This document shows, in pieces, positions 43,223-51,311 of a stretch of DNA of 64,000 nucleotides. Position numbers and translations under genes: made by a program. The stretch spans positions 62,001 through 126,000 of the forward strand of contig JANOSH010000044.1 in NCBI GenBank assembly GCA_031415695.1, written 5' to 3'. Source of the DNA: JANOSH01 sp031415695 (lineage in GTDB: Bacteria > Actinomycetota > Acidimicrobiia > Acidimicrobiales > Ilumatobacteraceae). Numbering within the stretch: position 1 is the first letter of the stretch; the number at the start of each line of letters is the position of its first letter. The notes beneath the pieces are model-generated. The model ran no database searches and had not been told where the DNA came from. It saw only the letters and a program-made list of their open reading frames with translations.

Positions 43223-44131
43223 TCAACCTCGTGTCAGCGTCGAGGGTTCGGTCATGATGCGATAAATACGCTCCAAATCTTCCAAATCAGCGAATTCGAT
43301 CGATATCTTTCCTCTGTTGGATCCCATCGCGACCCCAACTCGAGTGTTGAGAAACTCCCCCAACAGTTCTTCCAGCTCCAAAAGGCCGGGCGCGCGCAGT
43401 CGTCGCAGTACCGGACTGCCCGGAGCGTTGGCGGCTTCGCTGTCGGGAGAGGTGGAAGGGGCCGTCATCGATCGTACGCGTTCCTCGACGGCACGAACAC
43501 TCAATCCTTCATCGAGGGTCTCGCGTGCCAATCGTTCCTGTTGCGAGCGGTCGCTTAGCCCCAGTAACGCTCGGGCGTGCCCGGCACTGAGGCGTCCAGT
43601 AGCAAGGAGGTTCTGCACAGCAGGAGGAAGCTGCAAAAGCCTAATTGTATTGGTAACGGCCGCCCTGCTTCGACTGACACGCCTCGCAACGTCATCGTGA
43701 GTGAGACCAAAATCTTCGATCAATTGCTGATAGGCAGCTGCTTCCTCAAGTGCAGACAGGTCCTGACGGTGAATGTTCTCCACCAGAGCCTGTTCGACCG
43801 CGGCTAGGTCGTCCGTTTCTCGAACCAAAGCAGGAATCGTATCGAGGCCGGCGCGTTTCGAGGCCCGCCAGCGTCGTTCACCTGCAATAAGCTGGTAGCG
43901 ACCATCGCCCACCGGGCGGACAAGTACCGGCTGGAGCAGACCAATTTCACGAATCGACGACGACAGTTCAACGAGCGACTCCTCGTCGAAGTGGGCGCGA
44001 GGTTGGAACGGATTCGGCTCAATAGACGAAACTAGGAGCTCTTGGAGTGCCGAGCTTGTGTCTCGAGTGCGCTCTGGGTCGGTCGGTAGTAACGCAGACA
44101 AACCCCTACCTAATCCGCTGCGGCGTTCCAC
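43223..44131 (-). CDS. parB: Chromosome partition protein ParB
   Basis: A 302-residue protein. The N-terminal RSGLGRGLSALLPTD peptide contacts ParA. The ParB/Srx domain has NPFQPRAHFDEESLVELSSS, IGLLQPVLVRPVGDGRYQLI and AGERRWRASKRAGLDTIPAL (GERR-x-R CTP-binding box). An HTH follows (LTHDDVARRVSRSRAAVTNT), and the dimer domain is C-terminal. It loads onto parS and slides as a CTP-dependent clamp. GTG 44131, giving the expected N-terminus, overlaps the parA 3' end by 26 bases; a longer frame to 44188 is unlikely. Confidence 0.95.
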   Translation of the reverse strand: MERRSGLGRGLSALLPTDPERTRDTSSALQELLVSSIEPNPFQPRAHFDEESLVELSSSIREIGLLQPVLVRPVGDGRYQLIAGERRWRASKRAGLDTIPALVRETDDLAAVEQALVENIHRQDLSALEEAAAYQQLIEDFGLTHDDVARRVSRSRAAVTNTIRLLQLPPAVQNLLATGRLSAGHARALLGLSDRSQQERLARETLDEGLSVRAVEERVRSMTAPSTSPDSEAANAPGSPVLRRLRAPGLLELEELLGEFLNTRVGVAMGSNRGKISIEFADLEDLERIYRIMTEPSTLTRG

Positions 44132-44936
44132 CGGAGACCTCCTTAGCAAGTTCGCGATACGCGATCGCTCCACGCGATGTTGGATCAAAGATGATTATCG
44201 GCTGACCAAATGAGGGCGCCTCGGAAAGCCGGACGTTTCTCGGAACCACGTGGCGGCACACCTTGTTGCCAAAGTGAGCCCGAACTTCTTGAACAACCTG
44301 ATCGGAGAGCTTCGTTCGAGCGTCGTACATCACCATGATGATGGTAGTGAGTTCCAGCCCAGGATTGAGGTTTTTGCGCACCAACTCCACGTTGTGGACC
44401 AGTTGTCCCAAACCTTCCAACGCGTAATACTCACACTGAATCGGCACGAGCACTTCCGAGGCAGCAGTGAGTGCGTTAACGGTAAGCAGGCCGAGTGATG
44501 GTGGACAGTCGATCAATATGAAGTCATAGTCGTCTCGAATCGCATCGATTGCCCGTTTTAGGCGGGATTCACGGCTAAACGCCGACACCAGTTCAATCTC
44601 AGCACCTGCTAGATCGAGACTTGCTGGCGCTACGAACAGGTTCTGTGTCGACGTCGGCTCCGTGGCGTCCTCCAGGGGGAGATCGTTGATAATAACGTCG
44701 TATATAGACGTAGCCATCAGTCGTACGTCCAAGCCAAGTCCTGTGGTCGCGTTTCCCTGCGGGTCGAGGTCTATCACTAGGGTTCGATAGCCAGCCACGG
44801 CCAGACATGCCCCGAGGTTGATGGTAGTGGTGGTCTTACCAACGCCACCCTTCTGATTGGCAACAGCGAATACCCGGGGAATGGGTCGATTCGCTGCGTA
44901 CTGCCCGGGTCGGTCCACCGCGAGCGCGTCACTCAT
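44106..44936 (-). CDS. parA: Chromosome partition ATPase ParA
   Basis: A 276-residue protein. Deviant Walker A VANQKGGVGKTTTTINLGA (about residues 29-47), VIDLDPQGNATTGLGLD, DFILIDCPPSLGLLTVNAL (Walker B) and HFGNKVCRHVVPRNVRLSEA. ParA forms ATP-bound dimers on the nucleoid and moves ParB-parS complexes. ATG 44936 has AAGGA upstream; the longer frame to 44999 is not needed. Operon: khpB-rsmG-parA-parB. Confidence 0.96.
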   Translation of the reverse strand: MSDALAVDRPGQYAANRPIPRVFAVANQKGGVGKTTTTINLGACLAVAGYRTLVIDLDPQGNATTGLGLDVRLMATSIYDVIINDLPLEDATEPTSTQNLFVAPASLDLAGAEIELVSAFSRESRLKRAIDAIRDDYDFILIDCPPSLGLLTVNALTAASEVLVPIQCEYYALEGLGQLVHNVELVRKNLNPGLELTTIIMVMYDARTKLSDQVVQEVRAHFGNKVCRHVVPRNVRLSEAPSFGQPIIIFDPTSRGAIAYRELAKEVSGGTPQRIR

Positions 44937-45043
44937 ACAGCTGTCCTTAGGTGAGAGAACGGTGGTGATCGACGGATCAACCGCTGCGACCATTCTCAAT
45001 TGACATCATGCTCTGAATGGGAGGTCCAGTCAAGCATGTTGCG

Positions 45044-45059
45044 TGTTTCACGTGGAACG
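45044..45059 (+). promoter_or_regulatory. parS: parS site 1
   Basis: TGTTTCACGTGGAACG differs from the consensus TGTTTCACGTGAAACA at two positions. It lies between parA and rsmG, the expected place. Confidence 0.9.
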
Positions 45060-45082
45060 TTGCGCCTCTAGTACCGGGTTAA

Positions 45083-45098
45083 GGTTCCACGTGAAACA
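45083..45098 (-). promoter_or_regulatory. parS: parS site 2 (inverted to site 1)
   Basis: GGTTCCACGTGAAACA; its reverse complement shares 15 bases with site 1, so the two parS sites stand inverted with 23 bases between them. Confidence 0.9.
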
Positions 45099-45108
45099 CT
45101 CAATATGA

Positions 45109-45693
45109 CTAGAAAAGTGGTGACTTGACGCTCTTTCGGGGGAATTCCGGGCCACACTTGCGGAGAGATACGAGCTGATCAATGCCATCCGTCATTCCAG
45201 ACCAGGCGAGCCCAAGTTGCTCCAATCCCCCGGATGGCCATCGTTCGCCCGCCGACTCAGGCGATGCCGAAACGAGCAGGTCGCCAGCCAGGCGGAGCAG
45301 AGCGGCTGCGCATTCAGCCACCACTGCCGGGGGTCCGAACGACCGGGCGACCACGACATCGAATGCATGTCGGTACCGGACATGGTGACCAATAGCTTCG
45401 GCACGGTCGTGCAGGACGCCGACGCGGTCTGTCAGTTCCAGTTTTCCAACGAGGCGAGTCAGGTGATCACATCGACGTTCGCGAGAGTCAATGAGTACGA
45501 CGTTGAGGTCGGTCCGGGTGTACGCCAGTACGAGTCCTGGCACTCCCCCGCCTGATCCGAGGTCGGCCACACGGGCACCTTCGGGAATCAACGGCAGGAA
45601 TGACCGTGAACGCGATACGGCTTCCTGAGCAGTTGTGCCCAGGAAGCCGTATCGAACGCTCTCGTTGAGGGCCTCAAGCAATGCTTCGCCCAT
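45109..45693 (-). CDS. rsmG: 16S rRNA (guanine527-N7)-methyltransferase RsmG
   Basis: A 194-residue protein, slightly shorter than many RsmG. Motif I GARVADLGSGGGVPGLVLAY, VVLIDSRERRCDHLTRLV (acidic end of strand 2), AFDVVVARSFGPPAVVAEC and LLVSASPESAGERW. It methylates G527 of 16S rRNA with SAM. ATG 45693 (MGEALLEAL) is preferred over a TTG at 45729 that would overlap khpB. Position between khpB and parA is conserved in many bacteria. Confidence 0.93.
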   Translation of the reverse strand: MGEALLEALNESVRYGFLGTTAQEAVSRSRSFLPLIPEGARVADLGSGGGVPGLVLAYTRTDLNVVLIDSRERRCDHLTRLVGKLELTDRVGVLHDRAEAIGHHVRYRHAFDVVVARSFGPPAVVAECAAALLRLAGDLLVSASPESAGERWPSGGLEQLGLAWSGMTDGIDQLVSLRKCGPEFPRKSVKSPLF

Positions 45694-45701
45694 GCGCTGC
45701 G

Positions 45702-46523
45702 CTATCTCGCCGGTTCGATCACCACACAACGATGGGGATCCTCACCCTGTGAACGGGTCGTCACACCGTCGATTTCTTGGGCAGCGCCATGAACAACCTT
45801 GCGGTCAGGGGCGCTCATAGCCTCGAGTACCCTCATGTCACCGCTAGCGATAACTTGCTGAGCCAGGTCGTGAGTGAACCTGACCAGCGCAGCGTTTCGG
45901 CGTTGTCGATAACCACCGATATCGATGTGCAGACGGCCTTGCCCGTGACGCCCGTGACGTTGCACTGACGCGCGAGTGAGGTCTTGGACGGCCAGCAAGG
46001 TGTCGCCACGAGGTCCGATGAGGAATCCGAGACCTTCGCCGTCGAGTCTGACCTCAATATCACCCTCGTTACCATCGTGCGTCGAAGCAGTAGCCGCGAT
46101 ACCAAACGAGTTGGCGAGGCCGACAAGGAATTCCTCGGCCTTCGGGCCATCCTCCACAATCGGATACGTCTCCCGCTCATCGCTGCCGTCTGTTGGTCGC
46201 GGGGCACGCGGGGGGCGAGCGGGCCGCTCGGCTCGAGCAGGCCGTGCCTCGGGTTGCGGTCCCTCAGTCGATGCGTCACTCGTGTCACTGGCCGTCTTGC
46301 CAGGCTTAGTTTTGTCTCGCCTGGGCCGTTCGGCTTTGGCTCGCGGGGTCATTGGACGGACACGAGCACGTACACGGGCTTCACCACGCATACGTCCGAA
46401 TAATCCGGGCTTGGGCTCGTCCAGAATCTGGAACTCGGTGTCCTGTACGTCGACGCCAAGTTGGTCAAGCGCTCGTTCCTTTGCCTCATCGACCGTTTTT
46501 CCGGTCGTTTCCACCCATTCCAT
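45702..46523 (-). CDS. khpB: KhpB/Jag RNA-binding protein
   Basis: A 273-residue protein with three parts. The Jag-N domain (residues 1-50, MEWVETTGKTVDEAKERALD and KPGLFGRMRG). A charged low-complexity region (residues 55-125: Arg/Pro/Lys-rich with PARAERPARPPRAPRP). KH domain (NEGDIEVRLDGEGLGFLIGP) and R3H (MSAPDRKVVHGAAQEIDGV). Members bind RNA, pair with KhpA and affect cell division and length. Starts 7 bases after yidC. Confidence 0.93.
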   Translation of the reverse strand: MEWVETTGKTVDEAKERALDQLGVDVQDTEFQILDEPKPGLFGRMRGEARVRARVRPMTPRAKAERPRRDKTKPGKTASDTSDASTEGPQPEARPARAERPARPPRAPRPTDGSDERETYPIVEDGPKAEEFLVGLANSFGIAATASTHDGNEGDIEVRLDGEGLGFLIGPRGDTLLAVQDLTRASVQRHGRHGQGRLHIDIGGYRQRRNAALVRFTHDLAQQVIASGDMRVLEAMSAPDRKVVHGAAQEIDGVTTRSQGEDPHRCVVIEPAR

Positions 46524-46530
46524 GTCTCTC

Positions 46531-47628
46531 CTAGGGCTTTTTCTTAGGTTGGGGCCGTCCGTCTGACGACCGCTTCGAAGGTGGCTGTGGGCGAACGGGG
46601 CGCTGCGAGGCTGACCCCGATGCCGCGCCGCCTACTTCGGTGGTTTTCTTGCCATTGCCAGCGCTCACTCCGTTCGACTTCGGCTTCGGCGGATTCGGCG
46701 GATTCGGCTTCGGCGGATTCGGCTTCGATGGCGGCGGCTTCGGCTTCGATGGCGACGGCTTCGATGGCGACGGCTTCGCAGGCAATGGCTTTGAAGGCAA
46801 GGGTTTGGCCGGCACAACCTTGTCGATGCCTGCCGGAAGCAATGCCGCAGGAGCCGCATCGCCATAGAACCGGTGCGTTATGTAGTAGTTCTGCACGATC
46901 CGCACCAGGTTCGACACAAGAAGATAGACGATCAAACCTGAGGCGAACGTCAGGGAGATGAATCCAAAAAAGATTGGCATCAGGTTCATGATCATTTGCT
47001 GCTGTTTGTTGGACTGTGCCCCCGTGTTTCGGGACATGATCTGACGATTTTGGTAGTAGCTCATCAACCCGACCAACAGAACGAGAACCAGGTAGGGGAG
47101 TCCCTTGAGCACGTTCTCGCCAATAACTTGCACGGCTGGCTTAGACAAGTCGAGGCCAAACGACAGCATCTCTTTCTGGCCGACGAGGTTTTGGTAGAGC
47201 TCGGACGACTTACTGATGTAGTCCGGCATGAACGTGTCGAGCGCCTCAGCCGTGCACTTGCCTTCCAGGACCTTCTTGGTCGTGCACTTGAGAGTCAGAT
47301 GGCTCAACACACGCCAAAGAATCATGAAAACGGGCGCTTGCAGGAGCATGGGAAGACATCCACCCACAGGATTGATCTTGTGCTCTTTGTACAAGGCCAT
47401 CATGGCCTCGTTGCGACCCTGCGGATCGTTCTTGAAATCTTGTTGGATCTGCTTGACCAGAGGCTGGACCTTTTGGGTCTCGAGCATCGATTTAGTTCCC
47501 TTGAGGGTCAAGGGCAGCACAATCACCATAATGGTGAGGGTGAGCAGGGCAATGGCACCCGCGTAGCTGTGGACAAGTGAGTAGTACTTCGCTAACAGCC
47601 ACGCAATTGATTCAAAAATGGAACTCAT
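46531..47628 (-). CDS. yidC: Membrane protein insertase YidC with Pro/Lys tail
   Basis: A 365-residue protein. ATG 47628 (MSSIFESIAWLLAKYYSLVH) overlaps the yidD stop. Five membrane helices include GAIALLTLTIMVIVLPLTL and PYLVLVLLVGLMSYYQ. GGCLPMLLQAPVFMILWRVL and the NLMPIFFGFISLTFASGLIV segment are typical. From about residue 265 to the end there is an uncommon tail: repeats of K-P-S-P, P-N-P-P and P-K-P units, then a basic Gln/Arg-rich end (RPQPKKKP). The tail could bind ribosomes or rRNA. It inserts small membrane proteins with or without SecYEG. Confidence 0.95.
   Translation of the reverse strand: MSSIFESIAWLLAKYYSLVHSYAGAIALLTLTIMVIVLPLTLKGTKSMLETQKVQPLVKQIQQDFKNDPQGRNEAMMALYKEHKINPVGGCLPMLLQAPVFMILWRVLSHLTLKCTTKKVLEGKCTAEALDTFMPDYISKSSELYQNLVGQKEMLSFGLDLSKPAVQVIGENVLKGLPYLVLVLLVGLMSYYQNRQIMSRNTGAQSNKQQQMIMNLMPIFFGFISLTFASGLIVYLLVSNLVRIVQNYYITHRFYGDAAPAALLPAGIDKVVPAKPLPSKPLPAKPSPSKPSPSKPKPPPSKPNPPKPNPPNPPKPKSNGVSAGNGKKTTEVGGAASGSASQRPVRPQPPSKRSSDGRPQPKKKP
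46670..46810 (-). repeat. Short tandem repeats coding the YidC Pro/Lys tail
   Basis: On the plus strand the bases read as repeated GGCTTCG-A-TGGCGAC and GGCGGATTCGG-type units of 9 to 15 bases, giving the S-K-P / P-K-P protein repeats. Such repeats are prone to length change. Confidence 0.8.
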
Positions 47629-47864
47629 ACGACATTTTTCCTTTGAGGGACCGGATCTAAGCCGTGGCCGCCCCATGGGTGGCACCGACATAATCGTTTG
47701 AGCGCAAGCCACCCACCGCGGGAGGCACCATGCTCGGCGAAAGCGTCAAGCGCATAGGTGGAACAACTGGGAACAAAGCGACAAGGAGAAGGCCGCCCAG
47801 AGGCGAGGTGCTGATACAGCCGCACCGACGCCGAGAACGAACGACTAGTCCACCCAGCACTCAT
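47625..47864 (-). CDS. yidD: Membrane insertion efficiency factor YidD
   Basis: A 79-residue protein with the whole YidD signature: VRLYQHLASGRPSPCRFVPS, CSTYALDAFAEHGASRGGWL, LKRLCRCHPWGGHGLDPVP. YidD is a small amphipathic membrane-associated protein that aids YidC. Overlaps rnpA (47861-47864) and yidC (47625-47628) by four bases each. Confidence 0.96.
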   Translation of the reverse strand: MSAGWTSRSFSASVRLYQHLASGRPSPCRFVPSCSTYALDAFAEHGASRGGWLALKRLCRCHPWGGHGLDPVPQRKNVV

Positions 47865-48172
47865 GGCAAGGATGCCAAGAAGTCATCGACTCCGCCGAAT
47901 AGGTCGCCCGACGAGGCCGTTGCGGCTCGGGCACGCACGATGACAAGATAGGCACCTGACGGAGGTGGAGAGGCGCGAAAAGCCTCTCGGATCCGCCGAC
48001 GGATCCGATTGCGTTGAACGGCACACCCGACCTGTTTGCTAATCGCCATTGCTACTCTTGGTGGTGTTGGTTGGCTTTCTGCCACCCAACGTACTGAAAA
48101 TAGCGGCGAGTGCCAGGTGCAGCTATGCCGAAAACGATCGAAGGTTTCCCGATCACGGACAGACCAGATCAG
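47861..48172 (-). CDS. rnpA: Ribonuclease P protein component, non-canonical start
   Basis: About 103 residues. The C-terminal part MAISKQVGCAVQRNRIRRRI has the RnpA signature (K-x-x-G-x-A-V-x-R-N-R). The only standard start (GTG 48085) would remove the N-terminal third, yet the same frame upstream encodes a typical RnpA beginning, VRDRETFDRFRHSCTWHSPL. The frame opens after a TAA in the rpmH region and has no ATG, GTG or TTG. A CTG at 48172-48170 overlapping the rpmH stop (C-TGA) is the likely start and would be translationally coupled. Together with RNase P RNA it removes tRNA 5' leaders. Confidence 0.85.
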   Translation of the reverse strand: MIWSVRDRETFDRFRHSCTWHSPLFSVRWVAESQPTPPRVAMAISKQVGCAVQRNRIRRRIREAFRASPPPSGAYLVIVRARAATASSGDLFGGVDDFLASLP

Positions 48173-48303
48173 GCCGACAGCTTGAACCGGCCCTTAGCAC
48201 GACGAGCCTTCAGGATTGCCCGACCAGCTCGTGTAGACATTCGCTCACGAAAACCATGCTTCTTTGAACGTCGACGGTTATTAGGTTGGAACGTGCGTTT
48301 CAC
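48169..48303 (-). CDS. rpmH: Ribosomal protein bL34
   Basis: A 44-residue protein too short for most gene callers: VKRTFQPNNRRRSKKHGFRE, then RMSTRAGRAILKARRAKGRF and KLSA. This is the standard L34 sequence. GTG start with GGAGG five bases upstream. Its stop overlaps the probable CTG start of rnpA. Confidence 0.97.
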   Translation of the reverse strand: MKRTFQPNNRRRSKKHGFRERMSTRAGRAILKARRAKGRFKLSA

Positions 48304-48494
48304 GCAAGCCTCCTCGCCCGGCTTCCTACCGGTGCGTCAAGCCACACCACCTTGAGCTTTTAAACAGCTGCTCACGATAGTGCGACGCCTTGGCGTACCC
48401 GGGGAACCGGGCACGGAACCATGTAAGGCTAGAGGCAACAGGCACCAAGGGGCAACCCGCCCCCCTCCTCGCTCGGTACGTGTTGTCCGCCTTG

Positions 48495-48543
48495 CGCGTA
48501 ATCCACAGGGGCTCTACGGTATCCGTCCCCTGGGGATTACGCG
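48495..48543. repeat. Near-perfect palindrome upstream of dnaA
   Basis: CGCGTAATCCACAGGGG (48495-48511) is repeated as its complement at 48527-48543 with one mismatch, with a 15-base spacer. The left arm contains TAATCCACA, one mismatch from a DnaA box. It lies between the divergent rpmH and dnaA genes, in a 319-base gap (48304-48622). Confidence 0.75.
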
Positions 48544-48562
48544 AGCGACCTAGGTTTGGGGG

Positions 48563-48583
48563 CTGTCCACAAGTTGTGGACAG
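48563..48583. promoter_or_regulatory. Paired inverted DnaA-box-like sites before dnaA
   Basis: CTGTCCACAA and TTGTGGACAG are perfect inverted arms with one base between them. Each contains CTGTCCACA, one mismatch from the actinobacterial DnaA box TTGTCCACA. They sit 40 bases before the dnaA start, as expected for DnaA autoregulation. Confidence 0.65.
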
Positions 48584-48622
48584 ACATGTGGAAGCCGCAG
48601 GATAAGTAGGCCAGGAGGCCCG

Positions 48623-49981
48623 GTGAATGAGGCAGAAACCCTGTGGACAGCGGCGGCAGAGTTGTTGCGCGCCCAGGTGTCCGAGGCAGTGTGGCTATCG
48701 ACGTTCCAGGATGTGCAAGCCCTACTTCTCGACGAAGGCATTTTGTTGCTCAAGGTACCAAGCACCCACGTTCGGGATCGGATCGAGGGGCGGTATCTAC
48801 CGCTTGTGCGCGATTCGCTCGACGAGGTTGGTGGCGACGACCTCGACCTGCGGTTCTTGGTAGCGGCCCAACCCGACACCACCGTTCCTGAACTTCCCAT
48901 CGAACAAGGTACATTCTTCGACGACAACGGTCGATCGTCACGCCCGAGATCCGATTCGGGTCTCAGTCAGAAGTACACCTTCGAAACCTTTGTGAAGGGG
49001 CAGTCAAACCAATTCGCCCTCGCCGCAGCGTTGCGAGTCGCCGAAACCCCGGCTCGCTCCTACAATCCGTTGTTCATCTACGGGGCGGCTGGCCTTGGAA
49101 AGACCCACCTACTCCAGGCTATAGGGCACTACGTGGGCCAAAACTACGTTCACCATGGCGTCCGATACGTCTCGACCGAAACGTTTCTGAATGAGTACGT
49201 CGACGCCATCCGAGGCAACACCACCGCCGAATTCAAACGTCGCTATCGCGAGGTCGATGTGCTGCTCATCGACGATATCCAGTTCATGGAAGGCAAGGAA
49301 GGTCTCCAAGAGGAGTTCTTCCACACGTTCAACTCCCTGCACGGCGCGAACAAGCAGATCGTCATCAGTTCAGACCGCCCGCCTGACGCCATCCCCACGC
49401 TCGAGGATCGACTCCGTGGTCGCTTCAAATGGGGTCTTATAACCGACATCCAGCCGCCTGACCTAGAAACACGCTTGGCGATTCTACGAAATAAGTCGGA
49501 GCAAGACGCCGCTCCAATGCAGTCCGACGTGCTCGAGTTCATCGCCACGCACGTCACGAACAACATCCGAGAACTTGAGGGCGCACTGATCCGGGTAACG
49601 GCTTACGCCAGCCTCAACCGAGTTCCAGTCACTGTTGGTCTGGCCGAGCGGCTACTGGGAGACATTGTCGCTGGGCACAAACCGCGGTCGGCAACACCTG
49701 AGGCCATGCTCGACATCATTGCCGATCAATTTGGCTTCACCGTCGAAGCGATTTGCGGAAAGAGTCGACAACGCCCCCTGGTCACCGCACGCCAAATCGG
49801 AATGTACGTTTTCCGCGAACTCACCGACTTGTCGTACCCGGCCATAGCGCGCATCTTCGGGGGACGAGACCACACCACCGTGATCCATGCGGTCGACAAG
49901 GTCCAAAAGCTGATGAAAGAACGGCACAGCGTTTATGACCAGGTCACAGAACTGACTGCGGCCATCAAGGGACCAGCGTGA
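48623..49981 (+). CDS. dnaA: Chromosomal replication initiator DnaA
   Basis: A 452-residue protein. GTG start preceded by AGGAGG. Domain I (MNEAETLWTAAAELLRAQVS), short linker, AAA+ domain: Walker A FIYGAAGLGKTHLLQAIG (about 150-167), Walker B VDVLLIDDIQFMEGK, sensor DRPPDAIPTLEDRLRGRFKW. Domain IV: VTARQIGMYVFRELTDLSYP and IFGGRDHTTVIHAVDKVQKL (signature near residue 413). Opens oriC and loads the helicase. It is flanked by DnaA-box sites on both sides. Confidence 0.99.
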   Translation: MNEAETLWTAAAELLRAQVSEAVWLSTFQDVQALLLDEGILLLKVPSTHVRDRIEGRYLPLVRDSLDEVGGDDLDLRFLVAAQPDTTVPELPIEQGTFFDDNGRSSRPRSDSGLSQKYTFETFVKGQSNQFALAAALRVAETPARSYNPLFIYGAAGLGKTHLLQAIGHYVGQNYVHHGVRYVSTETFLNEYVDAIRGNTTAEFKRRYREVDVLLIDDIQFMEGKEGLQEEFFHTFNSLHGANKQIVISSDRPPDAIPTLEDRLRGRFKWGLITDIQPPDLETRLAILRNKSEQDAAPMQSDVLEFIATHVTNNIRELEGALIRVTAYASLNRVPVTVGLAERLLGDIVAGHKPRSATPEAMLDIIADQFGFTVEAICGKSRQRPLVTARQIGMYVFRELTDLSYPAIARIFGGRDHTTVIHAVDKVQKLMKERHSVYDQVTELTAAIKGPA

Positions 49982-50212
49982 GCCTGCGGACAACCCAGTG
50001 GATGACGCTGTGGACGCTTGTGGACCGAACCATGGAGAACTCGCGCTTATCCACGGGCTACGTTGCGAGGGCGATGAACCTGTGGACCACTGTGGACGAA
50101 GGCGCGCGAGCCCGCAGGCAGTCTGAGCAGGCATGATGACACGTCATCCACAATCCACAGCACTTATTACCATTATCAGTTTGATACAGAACCAACAAGG
50201 AAGGGTCGGGCC
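49982..50212. other. oriC: Replication origin oriC (dnaA-dnaN gap)
   Basis: Between dnaA and dnaN many DnaA-box-like sites stand in both directions: TGTGGACGC 50009, TGTGGACCG 50019, TTATCCACG 50047-50055, TGTGGACCA 50081, TGTGGACGA 50091, TCATCCACA 50144-50152 and CAATCCACA 50151-50159. The AT-rich run 50161-50188 (CACTTATTACCATTATCAGT and on) next to the last box can be the unwinding element. This matches oriC location in other actinobacteria. Confidence 0.85.
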
Positions 50213-51307
50213 GTGAAGTTCCGATGTGAACGAGATGTACTTGCCGAAGCAATCGGCACAGCTGCAAGAGCCGCAACTGGTCGCACCGGAGCGCTACCTG
50301 TTCTTTCCGGCGTGCGCCTTGCGCTAATCGGCGACGAGCTCACCGCTACCGGGACCGACCTCGAAATGACCATTCGTGTCAGTGAAACAGTCGCTGGTGA
50401 AAGCGACGGAGTCTGTGTGCTCCCCGGTCGGCTTTCCGGAGACATTGTTCGCAGCCTTGAGTCGGGGGCGGTGTCGTTCGAGATCCAGGGCGACGAAGCG
50501 CAGATCTCTGCCGGCCGTTCCACTTTTTCGGTGCGTACGCTTGGTGCCGACGACTTCCCCAAACTTCCCGAGGCCGCGTCCAATGCGGTAATTCTGCCTG
50601 CGTCTTTGCTTGGCGACGCGTTGAAGCAGGTTGTTCGGGCCGCGAGCAACGATGAGAGCCGACCCATCCTCACCGGCGTTCTCATGGCAGCCGAGGCATC
50701 AGGAGTCCGTCTCGTGGCAACTGACTCGTACCGCTTGGCGGTTCGAGATTTGGCTGAAGCCCCGGTGCTTGGTAGCGAACAGAAGGTTCTGGTGCCATCG
50801 CGTGCTCTTTCGGAACTAACCCGGTTGTTGTCGGCGGGTTCCGAGGTCACGCTGCGACTTGGTGATCGCGACGCCACGTTCGAAGCCGGCCGCGTCCGGC
50901 TTTCAACCCGGCTGATCGAGGGGGAGTTCCCTAACTATCGCCAGCTCATACCGACCAATCAGCCCAATCGGCTCACGGTCCGGCGAGACGCGTTACTCGA
51001 CGCCATCAAGCGAGTAAAGCTTTTGGCCCGCGACACCACGCCTATTCGACTTACCATGAGCGCCGACCGACTCGACCTCACGGCGATCACTCAAGACATC
51101 GGCCAGGCAACCGAATCTCTCGATGCCCAATACGACGGTGCCGACCTTACGGTGGCGTTCAATGCCGAGTATCTCTCGGCAGGCGTCGATGCAGTTATCG
51201 GCGATGAGGTCGTTCTCGAGACACTTGACGCGTTGAAGCCAGCCTTGGTGAAGAGCGCTACAGCCGACGGCTTCTTGTATCTGCTCATGCCCGTTCGCGT
51301 TCCGTAA
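50213..51307 (+). CDS. dnaN: DNA polymerase III sliding clamp (beta subunit)
   Basis: A 364-residue protein of standard length. GTG start after AAGGAAGGG. Three clamp domains: VKFRCERDVLAEAIGTAARA, GALPVLSGVRLALIGDELTA (domain 1); SNDESRPILTGVLMAAEASG, LVATDSYRLAVRDLAEAP (domain 2); LIEGEFPNYRQLIPTNQPNR (domain 3 start) and C-terminal FLYLLMPVRVP, the usual M-P-(M/V)-R ending. The dimer ring holds the polymerase on DNA. Confidence 0.98.
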   Translation: MKFRCERDVLAEAIGTAARAATGRTGALPVLSGVRLALIGDELTATGTDLEMTIRVSETVAGESDGVCVLPGRLSGDIVRSLESGAVSFEIQGDEAQISAGRSTFSVRTLGADDFPKLPEAASNAVILPASLLGDALKQVVRAASNDESRPILTGVLMAAEASGVRLVATDSYRLAVRDLAEAPVLGSEQKVLVPSRALSELTRLLSAGSEVTLRLGDRDATFEAGRVRLSTRLIEGEFPNYRQLIPTNQPNRLTVRRDALLDAIKRVKLLARDTTPIRLTMSADRLDLTAITQDIGQATESLDAQYDGADLTVAFNAEYLSAGVDAVIGDEVVLETLDALKPALVKSATADGFLYLLMPVRVP

Positions 51308-51311
51308 CCAC

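Noticed and set aside
46640..46867. Gly/Phe-rich plus-strand frame
   Set aside because: Antisense of the YidC repeat tail; the repeats cause the regular look.
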